Below, one piece after another: positions 9,701 through 17,133 of a stretch of DNA of 64,000 bases; positions within the stretch are counted from its first letter, which is position 1, and every line of letters starts with the position of its first letter. The position numbers and the translations under genes are program-made. The DNA is from Caulobacterales bacterium. GTDB taxonomy: Bacteria > Pseudomonadota > Alphaproteobacteria > Caulobacterales > Caulobacteraceae. Under the pieces are notes generated by a model. It saw only the letters and a program-made list of their open reading frames with translations, ran no database searches and had not been told where the DNA came from. The DNA is taken from positions 62,001 to 126,000 of the forward strand of contig JAFLCS010000004.1 in NCBI GenBank assembly GCA_017302105.1, read 5' to 3'.

Positions 9701-10389
9701 CGGTGCGCGGCCTCCTCTGGAGTGACTAGGCGGATCCGGCGCGGATAGGTTTCGTCAAAGGCTTCGCCGTCACCCCAGGCCCGCACGATATAGACCAGTT
9801 CCTCGCCTGCGCGGATCGCCGCATTGGTCGTCAGCGCGCCGTCCCACTCGACCTCACCGACGGCCCCGACCGGCAGATCAATTCGCGCCAGGGGCGTGAC
9901 CAGATCCACATCCTGGGCCCGGAACACCAGAATCTCGGCCCGTCGCAGGAAGGCGGGATAGTTGTTGTACGCATAGAACCTTACCGGCTCGGCGATACGC
10001 CCTTCGGAAAAGGCGACCTCGGACGGCGCCGAGACGTTCATCTGGGGCTGACCGAGTGCCGGATCCTCCGTCGCCCAGATGACGCCGCCGCCCGGCACAG
10101 GAATGCTGTAGCGGCCGATCGCAGCCCCCTGCGGTTCAGCCTCCGCCCCAAACCGGGCGCGGATTGAGACTTTCCTCGTCCGAGGAGAGGAGCGCCTGCT
10201 GTGTTCAGCCTCCGCCCCAAACCGGGCGCGGATTGAGACGCTGTCCTTCGAGCGGGCGGTGACGGGGCTGGGTTCAGCCTCCGCCCCAAACCGGGCGCGG
10301 ATTGAGACCAGCGCCGTCATGATCGCCGCACCGATGAGATGGTTCAGCCTCCGCCCCAAACCGGGCGCGGATTGAGACAGGTAGGTCAA
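6706..10389 (-). CDS. Large outer-membrane beta-barrel protein, 5' end replaced by CRISPR array
   Basis: The open frame runs 1227 codons, but residues 1 to about 85 are only the translation of four CRISPR repeats and spacers (recurrent SIRARFGAEAE). Natural sequence seems to begin near 10133 with GRYSIPVPGGGVIWATEDP. The next ~300 residues look like periplasmic beta domains. The rest is a long series of amphipathic strands ending in GLYLNVVGRF with a C-terminal Phe, the signature of a BAM-inserted barrel. There is no signal peptide, so as it stands the gene probably cannot export its product and may be a pseudogene. I could not assign the barrel to a named family. Confidence 0.65.
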   Translation of the reverse strand: MTYLSQSAPGLGRRLNHLIGAAIMTALVSIRARFGAEAEPSPVTARSKDSVSIRARFGAEAEHSRRSSPRTRKVSIRARFGAEAEPQGAAIGRYSIPVPGGGVIWATEDPALGQPQMNVSAPSEVAFSEGRIAEPVRFYAYNNYPAFLRRAEILVFRAQDVDLVTPLARIDLPVGAVGEVEWDGALTTNAAIRAGEELVYIVRAWGDGEAFDETYPRRIRLVTPEEAAHRSSLARTEIERRFGEAFSVDEAMRRDRMDAAMGENALRLRNIPVYGSRIRIQGRNLPEGMTARINGRDHPIDLERRLAAEYLAPIGTHDFVVDMVGGGLEPATETLSVDVTGRYSFIVGIADLTLSQNNVSGSLETQPWDERFDDDFLVEGRLAFYLLEKFRGRYLLTAQADTQERELDDLFDGFWEADPQDVFRRLDPDLYYPVYGDDSTIRRDVDTQGRLYARLDWDQNQILFGNYETRFIGTELAQFSRSLYGAAAALRTPEATALGEPVGELRAFAASIQTAPGHVEFLGTGASLYFLRDTDILPGSEEVAIEVRDPTTGRVERRTYLLPGADYELDELQGRILLTRPLAPVTREGVTGLTTDTPLDGFLQVLVVDYEYVPDDFDPDSVGVGVRGRRWLGEHVALGGTYVEESRDGDDYSLVGVDLMLRAGRGAYLSLEHSRTENTGVPVYFSNDGGLSFNQTNAAIGAREGEATAVEGRLNLREMGYTRDEWALGAWWRSIDGGFSIARYDMGEPVEEYGAEIVGELGPTVSLYSRYSHAERGQEALTQAQITGEWRFSETASIGAEVRSVDETRLTGSAAGMLTALRYTQRVTPSLELYGQGQMVLDDDGGRYASNDAVTVGASWLYGEQSSLNAEATTGDRGNAARLLLEHRLNPDNTLYAGYTVSTDRTDYDPLFSTRADDGWVVGQRWRLSNRTNLYNERQYLRTNAERGLAHTVGLDFYPTQGWNAGLTYTQADLERAIGGGLFDSLEREALSVSVGHTSPETQWLSKFEWRVDSGAEDRTQWITTNRLLHRINESLRLAVRINASETEDQLNPAAGARFFESNAGFAYRPWNSTEWALFGRHTYLYDISALSQVGDDVALYDQKTQVWSLEGVWNPDPRWEVAAHVAQRQGEVRFGRMEGDWADSGAFFAAGQVRLEIDADWHALAEYRHLSVEDGGVRQGVLIGVDRDIGDHLRIGVGYNFTDFSDDLTDFDYDHEGLYLNVVGRF

Positions 10390-10865
10390 GGCGCGCGCGG
10401 CGGGTCCGGTGAGTTCAGCCTCCGCCCCAAACCGGGCGCGGATTGAGACCGGTTATTCGGAGACGTCGTAATGGCTCCGTTCAGCCTCCGCCCCAAACCG
10501 GGCGCGGATTGAGACCACATCCCCCACGGTGTTTTCGCTTTCGTTGCGTTCAGCCTCCGCCCCAAACCGGGCGCGGATTGAGACGCATTGGTGAACGAGT
10601 CCGCCGCAGCGCCCGAGGTTCGGTTCAGCCTCCGCCCCAAACCGGGCGCGGATTGAGACCCCTGATCTCTTCTCGACTGCGAAGACCTATCGTTCAGCCT
10701 CCGCCCCAAACCGGGCGCGGATTGAGACGCTGAAGGATTTCGAATTGACGTCGGCATCGTTCAGCCTCCGCCCCAAACCGGGCGCGGATTGAGACCAATA
10801 ATTCCAGACTCGGAGTTCAGTCGAAACGTTCAACCTCCGCCCCAAAACCGGACGCGGATCGTGAC
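10134..10865 (+). CRISPR. CRISPR array: 10 intact 37-bp repeats, 1 degenerate repeat, 10 spacers
   Basis: Ten identical 37-bp repeats start at 10134, 10203, 10272, 10342, 10413, 10479, 10548, 10623, 10692 and 10759. A degenerate 38-bp copy lies at 10828-10865. Spacers are 29-38 bp, mostly 32, and I see no two alike. Each repeat begins GTTCAGCCTCCGCCCC, contains an imperfect palindrome, and ends ATTGAGAC, close to the ATTGAAAC tag of many type I/III repeats. That supports plus-strand orientation. The degenerate copy at the right marks that side as the old trailer end, so the leader should lie to the left, where barrel coding sequence lies instead. No cas gene is present in the window. Confidence 0.95.
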
Positions 10866-11130
10866 TGGCTGTCAGGAGTTGTGTTGCTGAGACTCGTTCA
10901 GCCGGTGCCGTCAGCCTGTCGCTGGCAAGTCTCTCGTCGTGGCTGGCGGATGGCCGTTGCCGACCGGGACGATGAAGCCGCGTTCTTTCAAACGTCACCG
11001 CTTCCCTCCGGGCGTGATCCGTCGTGCGGTGCAGCTTGGGCGGCGGCCGACGCCGGTTAACCTGACAGTCCCAATCTTGCCGGTGCCGGTTCGTCTCACC
11101 GACTGGGACGGATTGCCTGGGACTGCGGGG

Positions 11131-11571
11131 TCACTCGCGCCCGGTTCGGGGAACCTGTGCGCCGCACGTATCGCCTTGGCTGCGCAACACGAGGGTGACG
11201 CGTCCGTCGGGGCCGGGGGTCTGGCTGGCGCAACGCTCACTCAGGTCGCACAGGTGCGCCGGCACGCCATAGTCTGCACATACATCCACGACCGTCCGAC
11301 CCGCCGGTGCGGGAACCACGGTCGTCACCGCCGGCGGGCGGTGGTCGGCATTCTCGAGCCCCGGCTTGTCCTGCGCTGTCGCCCAGATCGCGCAGGTCAT
11401 GGCTCCGACGCCACAGGCGGCTATCACAAGCGGCTCAAACCGCCGCAGGCGTTCTGGCGGGGGCGGGGTTTGTGCGCCGTCATCCTTCAGTCGTCGCCAA
11501 TCGTCCCCGGCCCCGGATTGGGGGGCGAAGATAGATATGTCCCGCGGCTCTTGCGGTCCTCTACTCATCAT
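11131..11571 (-). CDS. Small membrane-anchored protein, last gene of the SEDS/PBP operon
   Basis: A 146-residue protein of unknown family. A proline-rich cytoplasmic N-terminus precedes one membrane segment (LVIAACGVGAMTCAIWATAQ, about residues 48-67). A short extracytoplasmic domain follows with cysteines near VDVCADYG, HLCDLSERC and DTCGAQ, which could form disulfides. The ATG overlaps the stop of the transpeptidase gene (ATGA), so it is translated from the same message. A role as a partner or regulator of the transpeptidase is inference from position only. Confidence 0.65.
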   Translation of the reverse strand: MMSRGPQEPRDISIFAPQSGAGDDWRRLKDDGAQTPPPPERLRRFEPLVIAACGVGAMTCAIWATAQDKPGLENADHRPPAVTTVVPAPAGRTVVDVCADYGVPAHLCDLSERCASQTPGPDGRVTLVLRSQGDTCGAQVPRTGRE

Positions 11572-14300
11572 GATCGCACCGTCTCGACGAGGCGCTCGGC
11601 CAGCAACCTCTCGGCGATCCTGGCCGCCAGATCAGCCGCCGCATTGCCGCCGGTGCTTTCGCGCTGAAGATTGACCACGACCACATAGGCGCGCTGCGGC
11701 CGCGCCCGCCCGTCGTCGGCGCGGCCATGGGCGTTGAGGCGGACACCCTGAACGCGTTCGGGGGCATAGGCGGCGACGACCAGGGCGACGACCTTGCCGG
11801 AGGGATCGTCATCCCCTCCGGTCCCGCCGACGATCTCGTCGCGCGACGCAACCCGCACCAGCAAGCCGCCGCCCCGGGCCGGATGAATGACGAAGGGCCG
11901 GTCGCCGCGCGACATTGCCTCAAGATGCCAAGCCAGCCGCTCAACCACCGACGCCGCCGTGGTCCCCGGCTGACGGCGAAGCACCTCAAGCGCCACGGGA
12001 TCAGCTGCCAGGCGGCTCGCAATGTCCTGTCGCCGGGCCGCGCTGCTTTCAGCCGCCAGAATCAACTCTCCCTGTGACGTGCGGATCGCCAGGGCACCGG
12101 TGCCGGACGCCAGGCGAATGCGGTCGTAGCGGATCAGGGCGTTGATCACGCGGTCGCTCGGTCGGTATCGGCTGGAGGCGATGATCGGTGTGCCGGTCTT
12201 GACGAAGGCACCCAGGACCAACCCGCGCGCGTTGATAATCGCCTCGACGCCGGTTAGGGCGGCCGGCAGTTCCGTGCCCGAGGCGGTTCCTGACGTGACC
12301 AGGGTCATCGCGTGCGTGATCGCCTGTCGGACTTCCGGGTTCAGACCCAGATCACCCGTTGCCGGACTCGTCGCCGGCGTAAAGGTCGCGGTGACGTGCG
12401 CGCCCGTTATCAGCCGCGCATAGGCCTGCGCCAGCCCGACGGTCGACCACCGTCCATCGCCATTGCCAAGGATGATGGGCACCGCCCCGGTCCGGAAATC
12501 CAGCGGCCCGGCCAGACCCAGCGCCTCAACCTCTGGCACCGATTCCCGAAACTGGCACATATCCAGCCGATTATAGCGGTCCAGGAGCGCCGCCCACGGC
12601 GACGAACGTATGCGCTGTGCGGACTGGCAGTCACCGCCGACCTCGGCAAAGCCGCCCTCGACGTCGAATAGGTCTTCCAACTCCTCCACCCAGCGGAGTT
12701 GACGGTCATGTTCGAGCAGCGCCGGTCGGCATCTACCATCCGGTCCGATGGTCTCGAAGACCGATTTCGGGCGCTCCGTGCGCACAGCCGCGCTGCTCCC
12801 GACCGAACCGAGCCGGTAACCCTGGCCAGGCTCCAGCTGGCACTCCAGTCCGTTCACATCGGGCGAACCCATCAGGGCTAACGCCGCAGCGTAGAGGTTG
12901 TCCGAATCCCGAATGAAGCCGTTGAAATCGATCCACGCGGGCGTGGCGTGATTGGCCAGTGGGCGTTCGAAGGGATACCCGAGCAGTTCGTCCGCTTCCG
13001 TTTGCCCCCTGATCTGCAGGCCCAGAAGCTCCGGATGGCGTTGCAGAATGGCGGCCGCGATCAGGGGCTTGACCGCCGACCCGACCGACAGCCGCGCCAG
13101 ATTCTGATTGCGCCGCCGCGCCTGCTCTAACGGATCGTCGAGGTCCAGAACGCCACCGGCTGCGCCAGAGAGAGGCCCTGGCCTCCCAGCCATGGCCAGA
13201 ACCTCCCCGGAGAGGGCGTCCAGGATCGTGATCGTGCCAATCGAGGTATCGTCGCCCAGCCCCGCGAAATGGCTATCCAGAATCTCCTGGGCACCTAGCT
13301 GAAGCTCGCGGTCGAGGGTCGTTTCGATGTCGTCCGAGGGAGGCGGGCTACCCGAGACCGCCCGGTGCAGATCGCGCTCGAACGCGGCGCTCCAGGACGC
13401 CAGCTCAGCGACCCGATAGCGGTCCGGTCCCGCGCTGGGAGCTGAGATCCGGCCAATGTCGGGCGAGGCGAAGCGGCGATGGAAGGTGACATCGGACCCC
13501 TCGCCCCGGATCCGCAGACGTTCGCCGCGCGCCAGCACCTCAAAGCTCGCCTGACCCGGCGTGAATGCGGCCGGCCCGGCGTCAACACGACAGGTCGCGT
13601 CGCTCTGGGTCAGAACCGCGACCGCATCGCCAATGCGCCGAATGCGCACAACGCCCGCATCCGGACCGCCGCATGAGATGTCGAAGCCAGCCGCCTCCAG
13701 GGATCGCCCGGCGACGTCGGCGACGTTTTCGATTGTCGTCACACGGGGATCGCCCGTGCCGGTTGGACCTGTGCCCGGGGTCAGGATCAGCAAGGGGGCA
13801 CCGGGCCCGCCTGCCAGCTCAATGTTGCGCGCGCCCACCGCCTCGACCGCGGCGCGATACCGCAAAGTCCCGCGCCAGGCGCCCACCGGACGGGGAAAGG
13901 GCGGCGGCGTCGAGTGGCCGGCCTGGATGCCGGTCACGATACCGTTCTCGATGCGCCACAAGCTCGGATCATTGCGCCGGATATCCTGCATCAGGTGTGA
14001 GCGAAGCGCGTACTGAAAATAGACGCCGTCGGGGTCCTGGTAGACCTCTGGCGTCAAGTCGACGATGGGAGCGCTGGAATCGGGATCCGAATTGAGTACG
14101 AGCCGCCGTCGATCATCAGCCAGAAAATGATCCCGGACAAAGCGGCTGTAGGCGTCGCCGTCCTCTCCGTCTGTGGGCACCCCGACAACGGACGCAGCGC
14201 CATGGCCCCCGACCAGCACCAGCCCGATAAGGCCGGCCAGCGCGATCACCACGGCGAGGCGGGCCTGTGTCGGCGGCGGGCCAGCGTCGGATTCAACCAT
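11568..14300 (-). CDS. Penicillin-binding transpeptidase (PBP-like) of the accessory operon
   Basis: A 910-residue protein with an N-terminal membrane anchor (residues ~14-33), a long extracytoplasmic N-terminal region, and a transpeptidase domain from about residue 350. All three catalytic motifs are intact: SAVK at 408-411 (SxxK), SDN at 466-468 (SxN) and KTG at 701-703. Lead-in sequences are also typical: TILDALSGEVLAMAGRP before the first motif and GNGDGRWSTVGLAQAYARL before the last. It is much longer than housekeeping FtsI or PBP2 and has a large insert between the second and third motifs. The start overlaps the SEDS gene stop by 8 bases, giving a matched polymerase-transpeptidase pair. 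Confidence 0.88.
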   Translation of the reverse strand: MVESDAGPPPTQARLAVVIALAGLIGLVLVGGHGAASVVGVPTDGEDGDAYSRFVRDHFLADDRRRLVLNSDPDSSAPIVDLTPEVYQDPDGVYFQYALRSHLMQDIRRNDPSLWRIENGIVTGIQAGHSTPPPFPRPVGAWRGTLRYRAAVEAVGARNIELAGGPGAPLLILTPGTGPTGTGDPRVTTIENVADVAGRSLEAAGFDISCGGPDAGVVRIRRIGDAVAVLTQSDATCRVDAGPAAFTPGQASFEVLARGERLRIRGEGSDVTFHRRFASPDIGRISAPSAGPDRYRVAELASWSAAFERDLHRAVSGSPPPSDDIETTLDRELQLGAQEILDSHFAGLGDDTSIGTITILDALSGEVLAMAGRPGPLSGAAGGVLDLDDPLEQARRRNQNLARLSVGSAVKPLIAAAILQRHPELLGLQIRGQTEADELLGYPFERPLANHATPAWIDFNGFIRDSDNLYAAALALMGSPDVNGLECQLEPGQGYRLGSVGSSAAVRTERPKSVFETIGPDGRCRPALLEHDRQLRWVEELEDLFDVEGGFAEVGGDCQSAQRIRSSPWAALLDRYNRLDMCQFRESVPEVEALGLAGPLDFRTGAVPIILGNGDGRWSTVGLAQAYARLITGAHVTATFTPATSPATGDLGLNPEVRQAITHAMTLVTSGTASGTELPAALTGVEAIINARGLVLGAFVKTGTPIIASSRYRPSDRVINALIRYDRIRLASGTGALAIRTSQGELILAAESSAARRQDIASRLAADPVALEVLRRQPGTTAASVVERLAWHLEAMSRGDRPFVIHPARGGGLLVRVASRDEIVGGTGGDDDPSGKVVALVVAAYAPERVQGVRLNAHGRADDGRARPQRAYVVVVNLQRESTGGNAAADLAARIAERLLAERLVETVRS

Positions 14301-17133
14301 CAGCGGCCTCCTGCGTCCTACTCAAGGTCAGGAGCACCAACGAGACCAGCATCAACCCCTCGATGAAGTCGGCCATCGACCACGGCGCGAGGAAATAGAC
14401 ATTCCGCCCCGTGAAGGGGGCGGCGAGCAGATTAGCCAGGACAATATAGATGGAGATCGATGATAGGGTCAGGGCGGCCAAAACCCCAACCCAGGCCGAC
14501 GGAGCTGGATTGGGGCGCCGGGTCGCGGCCCAGCAGGCGCTGAAGGCGAGCGCGGCGGTGACCGCCAGGAAGGCCGCCGCCCCCACACGACCGAACGGGG
14601 AGACCAGATGCACCGCAGCGGCATTGTCAGTCAGGTGGTAGGGCCGCAGCACCGTCGGATCGGGAAGGTTGAAGTAGCCGCGCCCCAGCAGGGTGTTTCC
14701 ATACGAGCGTAGGTGGATCAAGGTGTCCTCCAGCCCTTCCGCGTTTCGGGTCCCGACGTCGGAAAGGCGTTGCGGATTGAGCGCGGCAAGGAGCCTGAGA
14801 TCGTTGTCCTCGAACGACAGGGCGCTCGCCAGATCCGTCGACGTATTGCGCGGCGGCGACAGTTCGAAAGGCAGGTTCACCACCAGAAGCATGGCAGCCG
14901 TGGCCGCCGCAGGTGCCAGCCACAGCGCCTGGTGCCGGAACACCAACAGCAGACCTCCGATCAAAAATGCCAGGGGTGCCAGCGGCCAGAGCTTCCATTC
15001 CTCACCTGTTAGTGGCCAGACCCTCCAATCGTTGCTCAGGAGCTGGTCGGCGACGAGGATGATGGTCAAGGCCGCGGCCAGGGCTACGGCACCGTCCACC
15101 AGGCGTTGCCGCCCGGTCCGGCGCGCGTTCTGGGCGACGATCACCGAGGCCAGGATGACCGGCAAGGCGAATATGGCAAAACCGTTGTCCCGGGCGATTC
15201 CGCTGGCGACCAACACACCCAAGGCAAGGCCGACATTTAACAGGAAGGCCGGGATAGCGGCCGTCCAAAGGCGAAGCCAGCCGCTTGACGAACCGTCCTG
15301 AATTGTTCCGACACTCAGCCGGCCGCGCCAGACGCTCGACATCATCGGCGCGAACGCAATCAGAGTCAGTGGCACAAATAGTAAGCTCAGGGCGATCCGT
15401 TCGCCGCCCACGAATATCCCCTCGCGCCAATTCAGGAAGGCGAACAATCCACGCAAGAAAAGGATCACCATGATCAGGACAGCCAAGGTGGTGATCGGGC
15501 GAGCACGTGTCAGGCGGTCGTAGAACGCCCAGGGCGTCAGCAGGTCCCGTACCAGAAACGCACCGTCAACTTGCATCGGCCGGTCGCGATCAGCCTGCGC
15601 GGCGCTGGATCGGTGCCCCACGAGCCTGTCGTGAGCCAGCAAGACCACGACACCTGCAAAGGCAAGCACCACCACGAGTCCGATGCCGAAACCGGCGAGA
15701 TCCGCTTGCCGCGCAATCCACCAGGCGCTCGCAATCGTCACGGCCAGTGCCGCCAATGCAGCCCAATGTCGTCGCCCTTGGGAGTGGCTGGCCAGCACAA
15801 CCAAAAGGCCCAAGGGAATGGCGATGAGGGCGTCCGCCACCGAGGTTTCGGCCTTTACAGCGGCATCCACGAAGGCACCCTCCATCGCCACCAACAGGCG
15901 CATGACCAACACCAACTCCACCGTCGCAAAGGCGACGCCGGCCAATGGGTCTGATAGACGGATCCGCCAGGTCCCGAGGGCGAAAGCCACGAGTGCGAAG
16001 GTCGTGATCAGGGGTGCGAATGGATAGACGCCGCCTCTGAAATCGAGAGGCCGGACCGAGATCATCGCAATACGACCGGCACCGATTTCAGTTCTTTGCT
16101 GGAACGCCTGGCGGCCGCCGCCTTGATTGTACACGAGCGAGACCTGGTCGCTCATGCGGGCGGCATCGATGACCACACCGGCGAGATCATGGGAGAAGGA
16201 CTGGCCCAGCATGGAGAAGCCGATGACGCGCTCGGCGGCCCCTTCGGGCGGAATCTCGGATTCCGGTGCGATGCGCAGGACAGATCGATCATGATCGCCG
16301 GCGGGATCTATGGAAACGCTCTGAGGCGTCTGCGGCGTCAGGATCAGCCTGTTGCTTTCGACATGAACGAGAAAGGTGCGCCGCAAGGTCAGCCTCCCTG
16401 GCTCACCCTCAAATTCTCCCGCGGGCGGCAAGCCTTGGTCGGCTTCGAGAATATCAATCTGCAGGGGATTGTCGCCGGGGTTCAGAACCGCCACGTCGCT
16501 CGTATCGTCGGCGAGGGCGAAAGCCTGGCCGTCCGAATCCGTGAAAACTAGCGCACTGGCGGACCTATCCGCGTCCCCGCCCCTCGTTGGCGTGGCGTGC
16601 GCGAAATAGGCTCGACCGGCCTCCAGCTCTGTGAACGTCGCCGAGGCTGAGCCGCACTGGGCAACGCAGGCCTCGTCTGCGTCCGTCACCGTGGCGGCGA
16701 GCCAGGACTCCGGACCGTCACCGGGACGGATCCGCACCACGCCGTGACTGCCTACATTCGGCTGATTACCTAGCCGCAGTTCGACCCGGCCGTCGCGGAC
16801 CTGCATCTCAAGGACACCGGGCGGCAGCACGCCACGACCGATCCGCACGCCCGCGCGCGGGGCCACAACGATGTCGTCTGACGTCGCATCGCCTCCCAGC
16901 CGATAGACCGCCCCGTCCTCCAGCGGCAAAGACATGGCCTCAAGGGATATCCGCAACCGCTCGTAGGGGCCGTCAATCTGATGGGGCGCCACCGCCATAC
17001 CCACCCAGACAAGGGCGCCGGTCGTAGCGGTCGCCGCGACCAGACCCCATCGCCGCCACCTATTGCCGTCCGCCATCGCCGAGGCACCGACACAGACCAG
17101 CACGGCTGTGATGAGGATCAGGGCGAGCATCAT
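14293..17133 (-). CDS. Divergent SEDS (FtsW/RodA-like) glycan polymerase with large N-terminal extension
   Basis: A 946-residue multi-spanning protein. Residues ~1-45 hold two hydrophobic segments. Residues ~50-370 look like extracytoplasmic beta-rich domains. From ~375 on there are many membrane helices. The C-terminal quarter follows the RodA/FtsW pattern: LAALNPQRL (~783), SYGNTLLGRGYFN (~810-822), HLTDNAAAVHL (~833-843, matching the conserved TDF of SEDS proteins), FGRVGAAAFL, and a closing ANLLAAPFTGRNVYFLAPW that mirrors the NigmvlgllPltGxPlPf region. The family EELG is replaced by SPFG. It is over twice the usual SEDS length. It is coupled by ATGA to the gene before it and overlaps the PBP gene after it. 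Confidence 0.8.
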   Translation of the reverse strand: MMLALILITAVLVCVGASAMADGNRWRRWGLVAATATTGALVWVGMAVAPHQIDGPYERLRISLEAMSLPLEDGAVYRLGGDATSDDIVVAPRAGVRIGRGVLPPGVLEMQVRDGRVELRLGNQPNVGSHGVVRIRPGDGPESWLAATVTDADEACVAQCGSASATFTELEAGRAYFAHATPTRGGDADRSASALVFTDSDGQAFALADDTSDVAVLNPGDNPLQIDILEADQGLPPAGEFEGEPGRLTLRRTFLVHVESNRLILTPQTPQSVSIDPAGDHDRSVLRIAPESEIPPEGAAERVIGFSMLGQSFSHDLAGVVIDAARMSDQVSLVYNQGGGRQAFQQRTEIGAGRIAMISVRPLDFRGGVYPFAPLITTFALVAFALGTWRIRLSDPLAGVAFATVELVLVMRLLVAMEGAFVDAAVKAETSVADALIAIPLGLLVVLASHSQGRRHWAALAALAVTIASAWWIARQADLAGFGIGLVVVLAFAGVVVLLAHDRLVGHRSSAAQADRDRPMQVDGAFLVRDLLTPWAFYDRLTRARPITTLAVLIMVILFLRGLFAFLNWREGIFVGGERIALSLLFVPLTLIAFAPMMSSVWRGRLSVGTIQDGSSSGWLRLWTAAIPAFLLNVGLALGVLVASGIARDNGFAIFALPVILASVIVAQNARRTGRQRLVDGAVALAAALTIILVADQLLSNDWRVWPLTGEEWKLWPLAPLAFLIGGLLLVFRHQALWLAPAAATAAMLLVVNLPFELSPPRNTSTDLASALSFEDNDLRLLAALNPQRLSDVGTRNAEGLEDTLIHLRSYGNTLLGRGYFNLPDPTVLRPYHLTDNAAAVHLVSPFGRVGAAAFLAVTAALAFSACWAATRRPNPAPSAWVGVLAALTLSSISIYIVLANLLAAPFTGRNVYFLAPWSMADFIEGLMLVSLVLLTLSRTQEAADG

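Noticed and set aside
10038-10998. Open frames with repeated peptides such as QSAPGLGRRLN or VQPPPQTGRGLR
   Set aside because: They are translations of the 37-bp CRISPR repeats in different frames, not repeat proteins.
10866-11130. Search for a cas gene, leader or att site right of the array
   Set aside because: No coding potential, no AT-rich leader; only a 10-base match to the tRNA 3' region, which can occur by chance.
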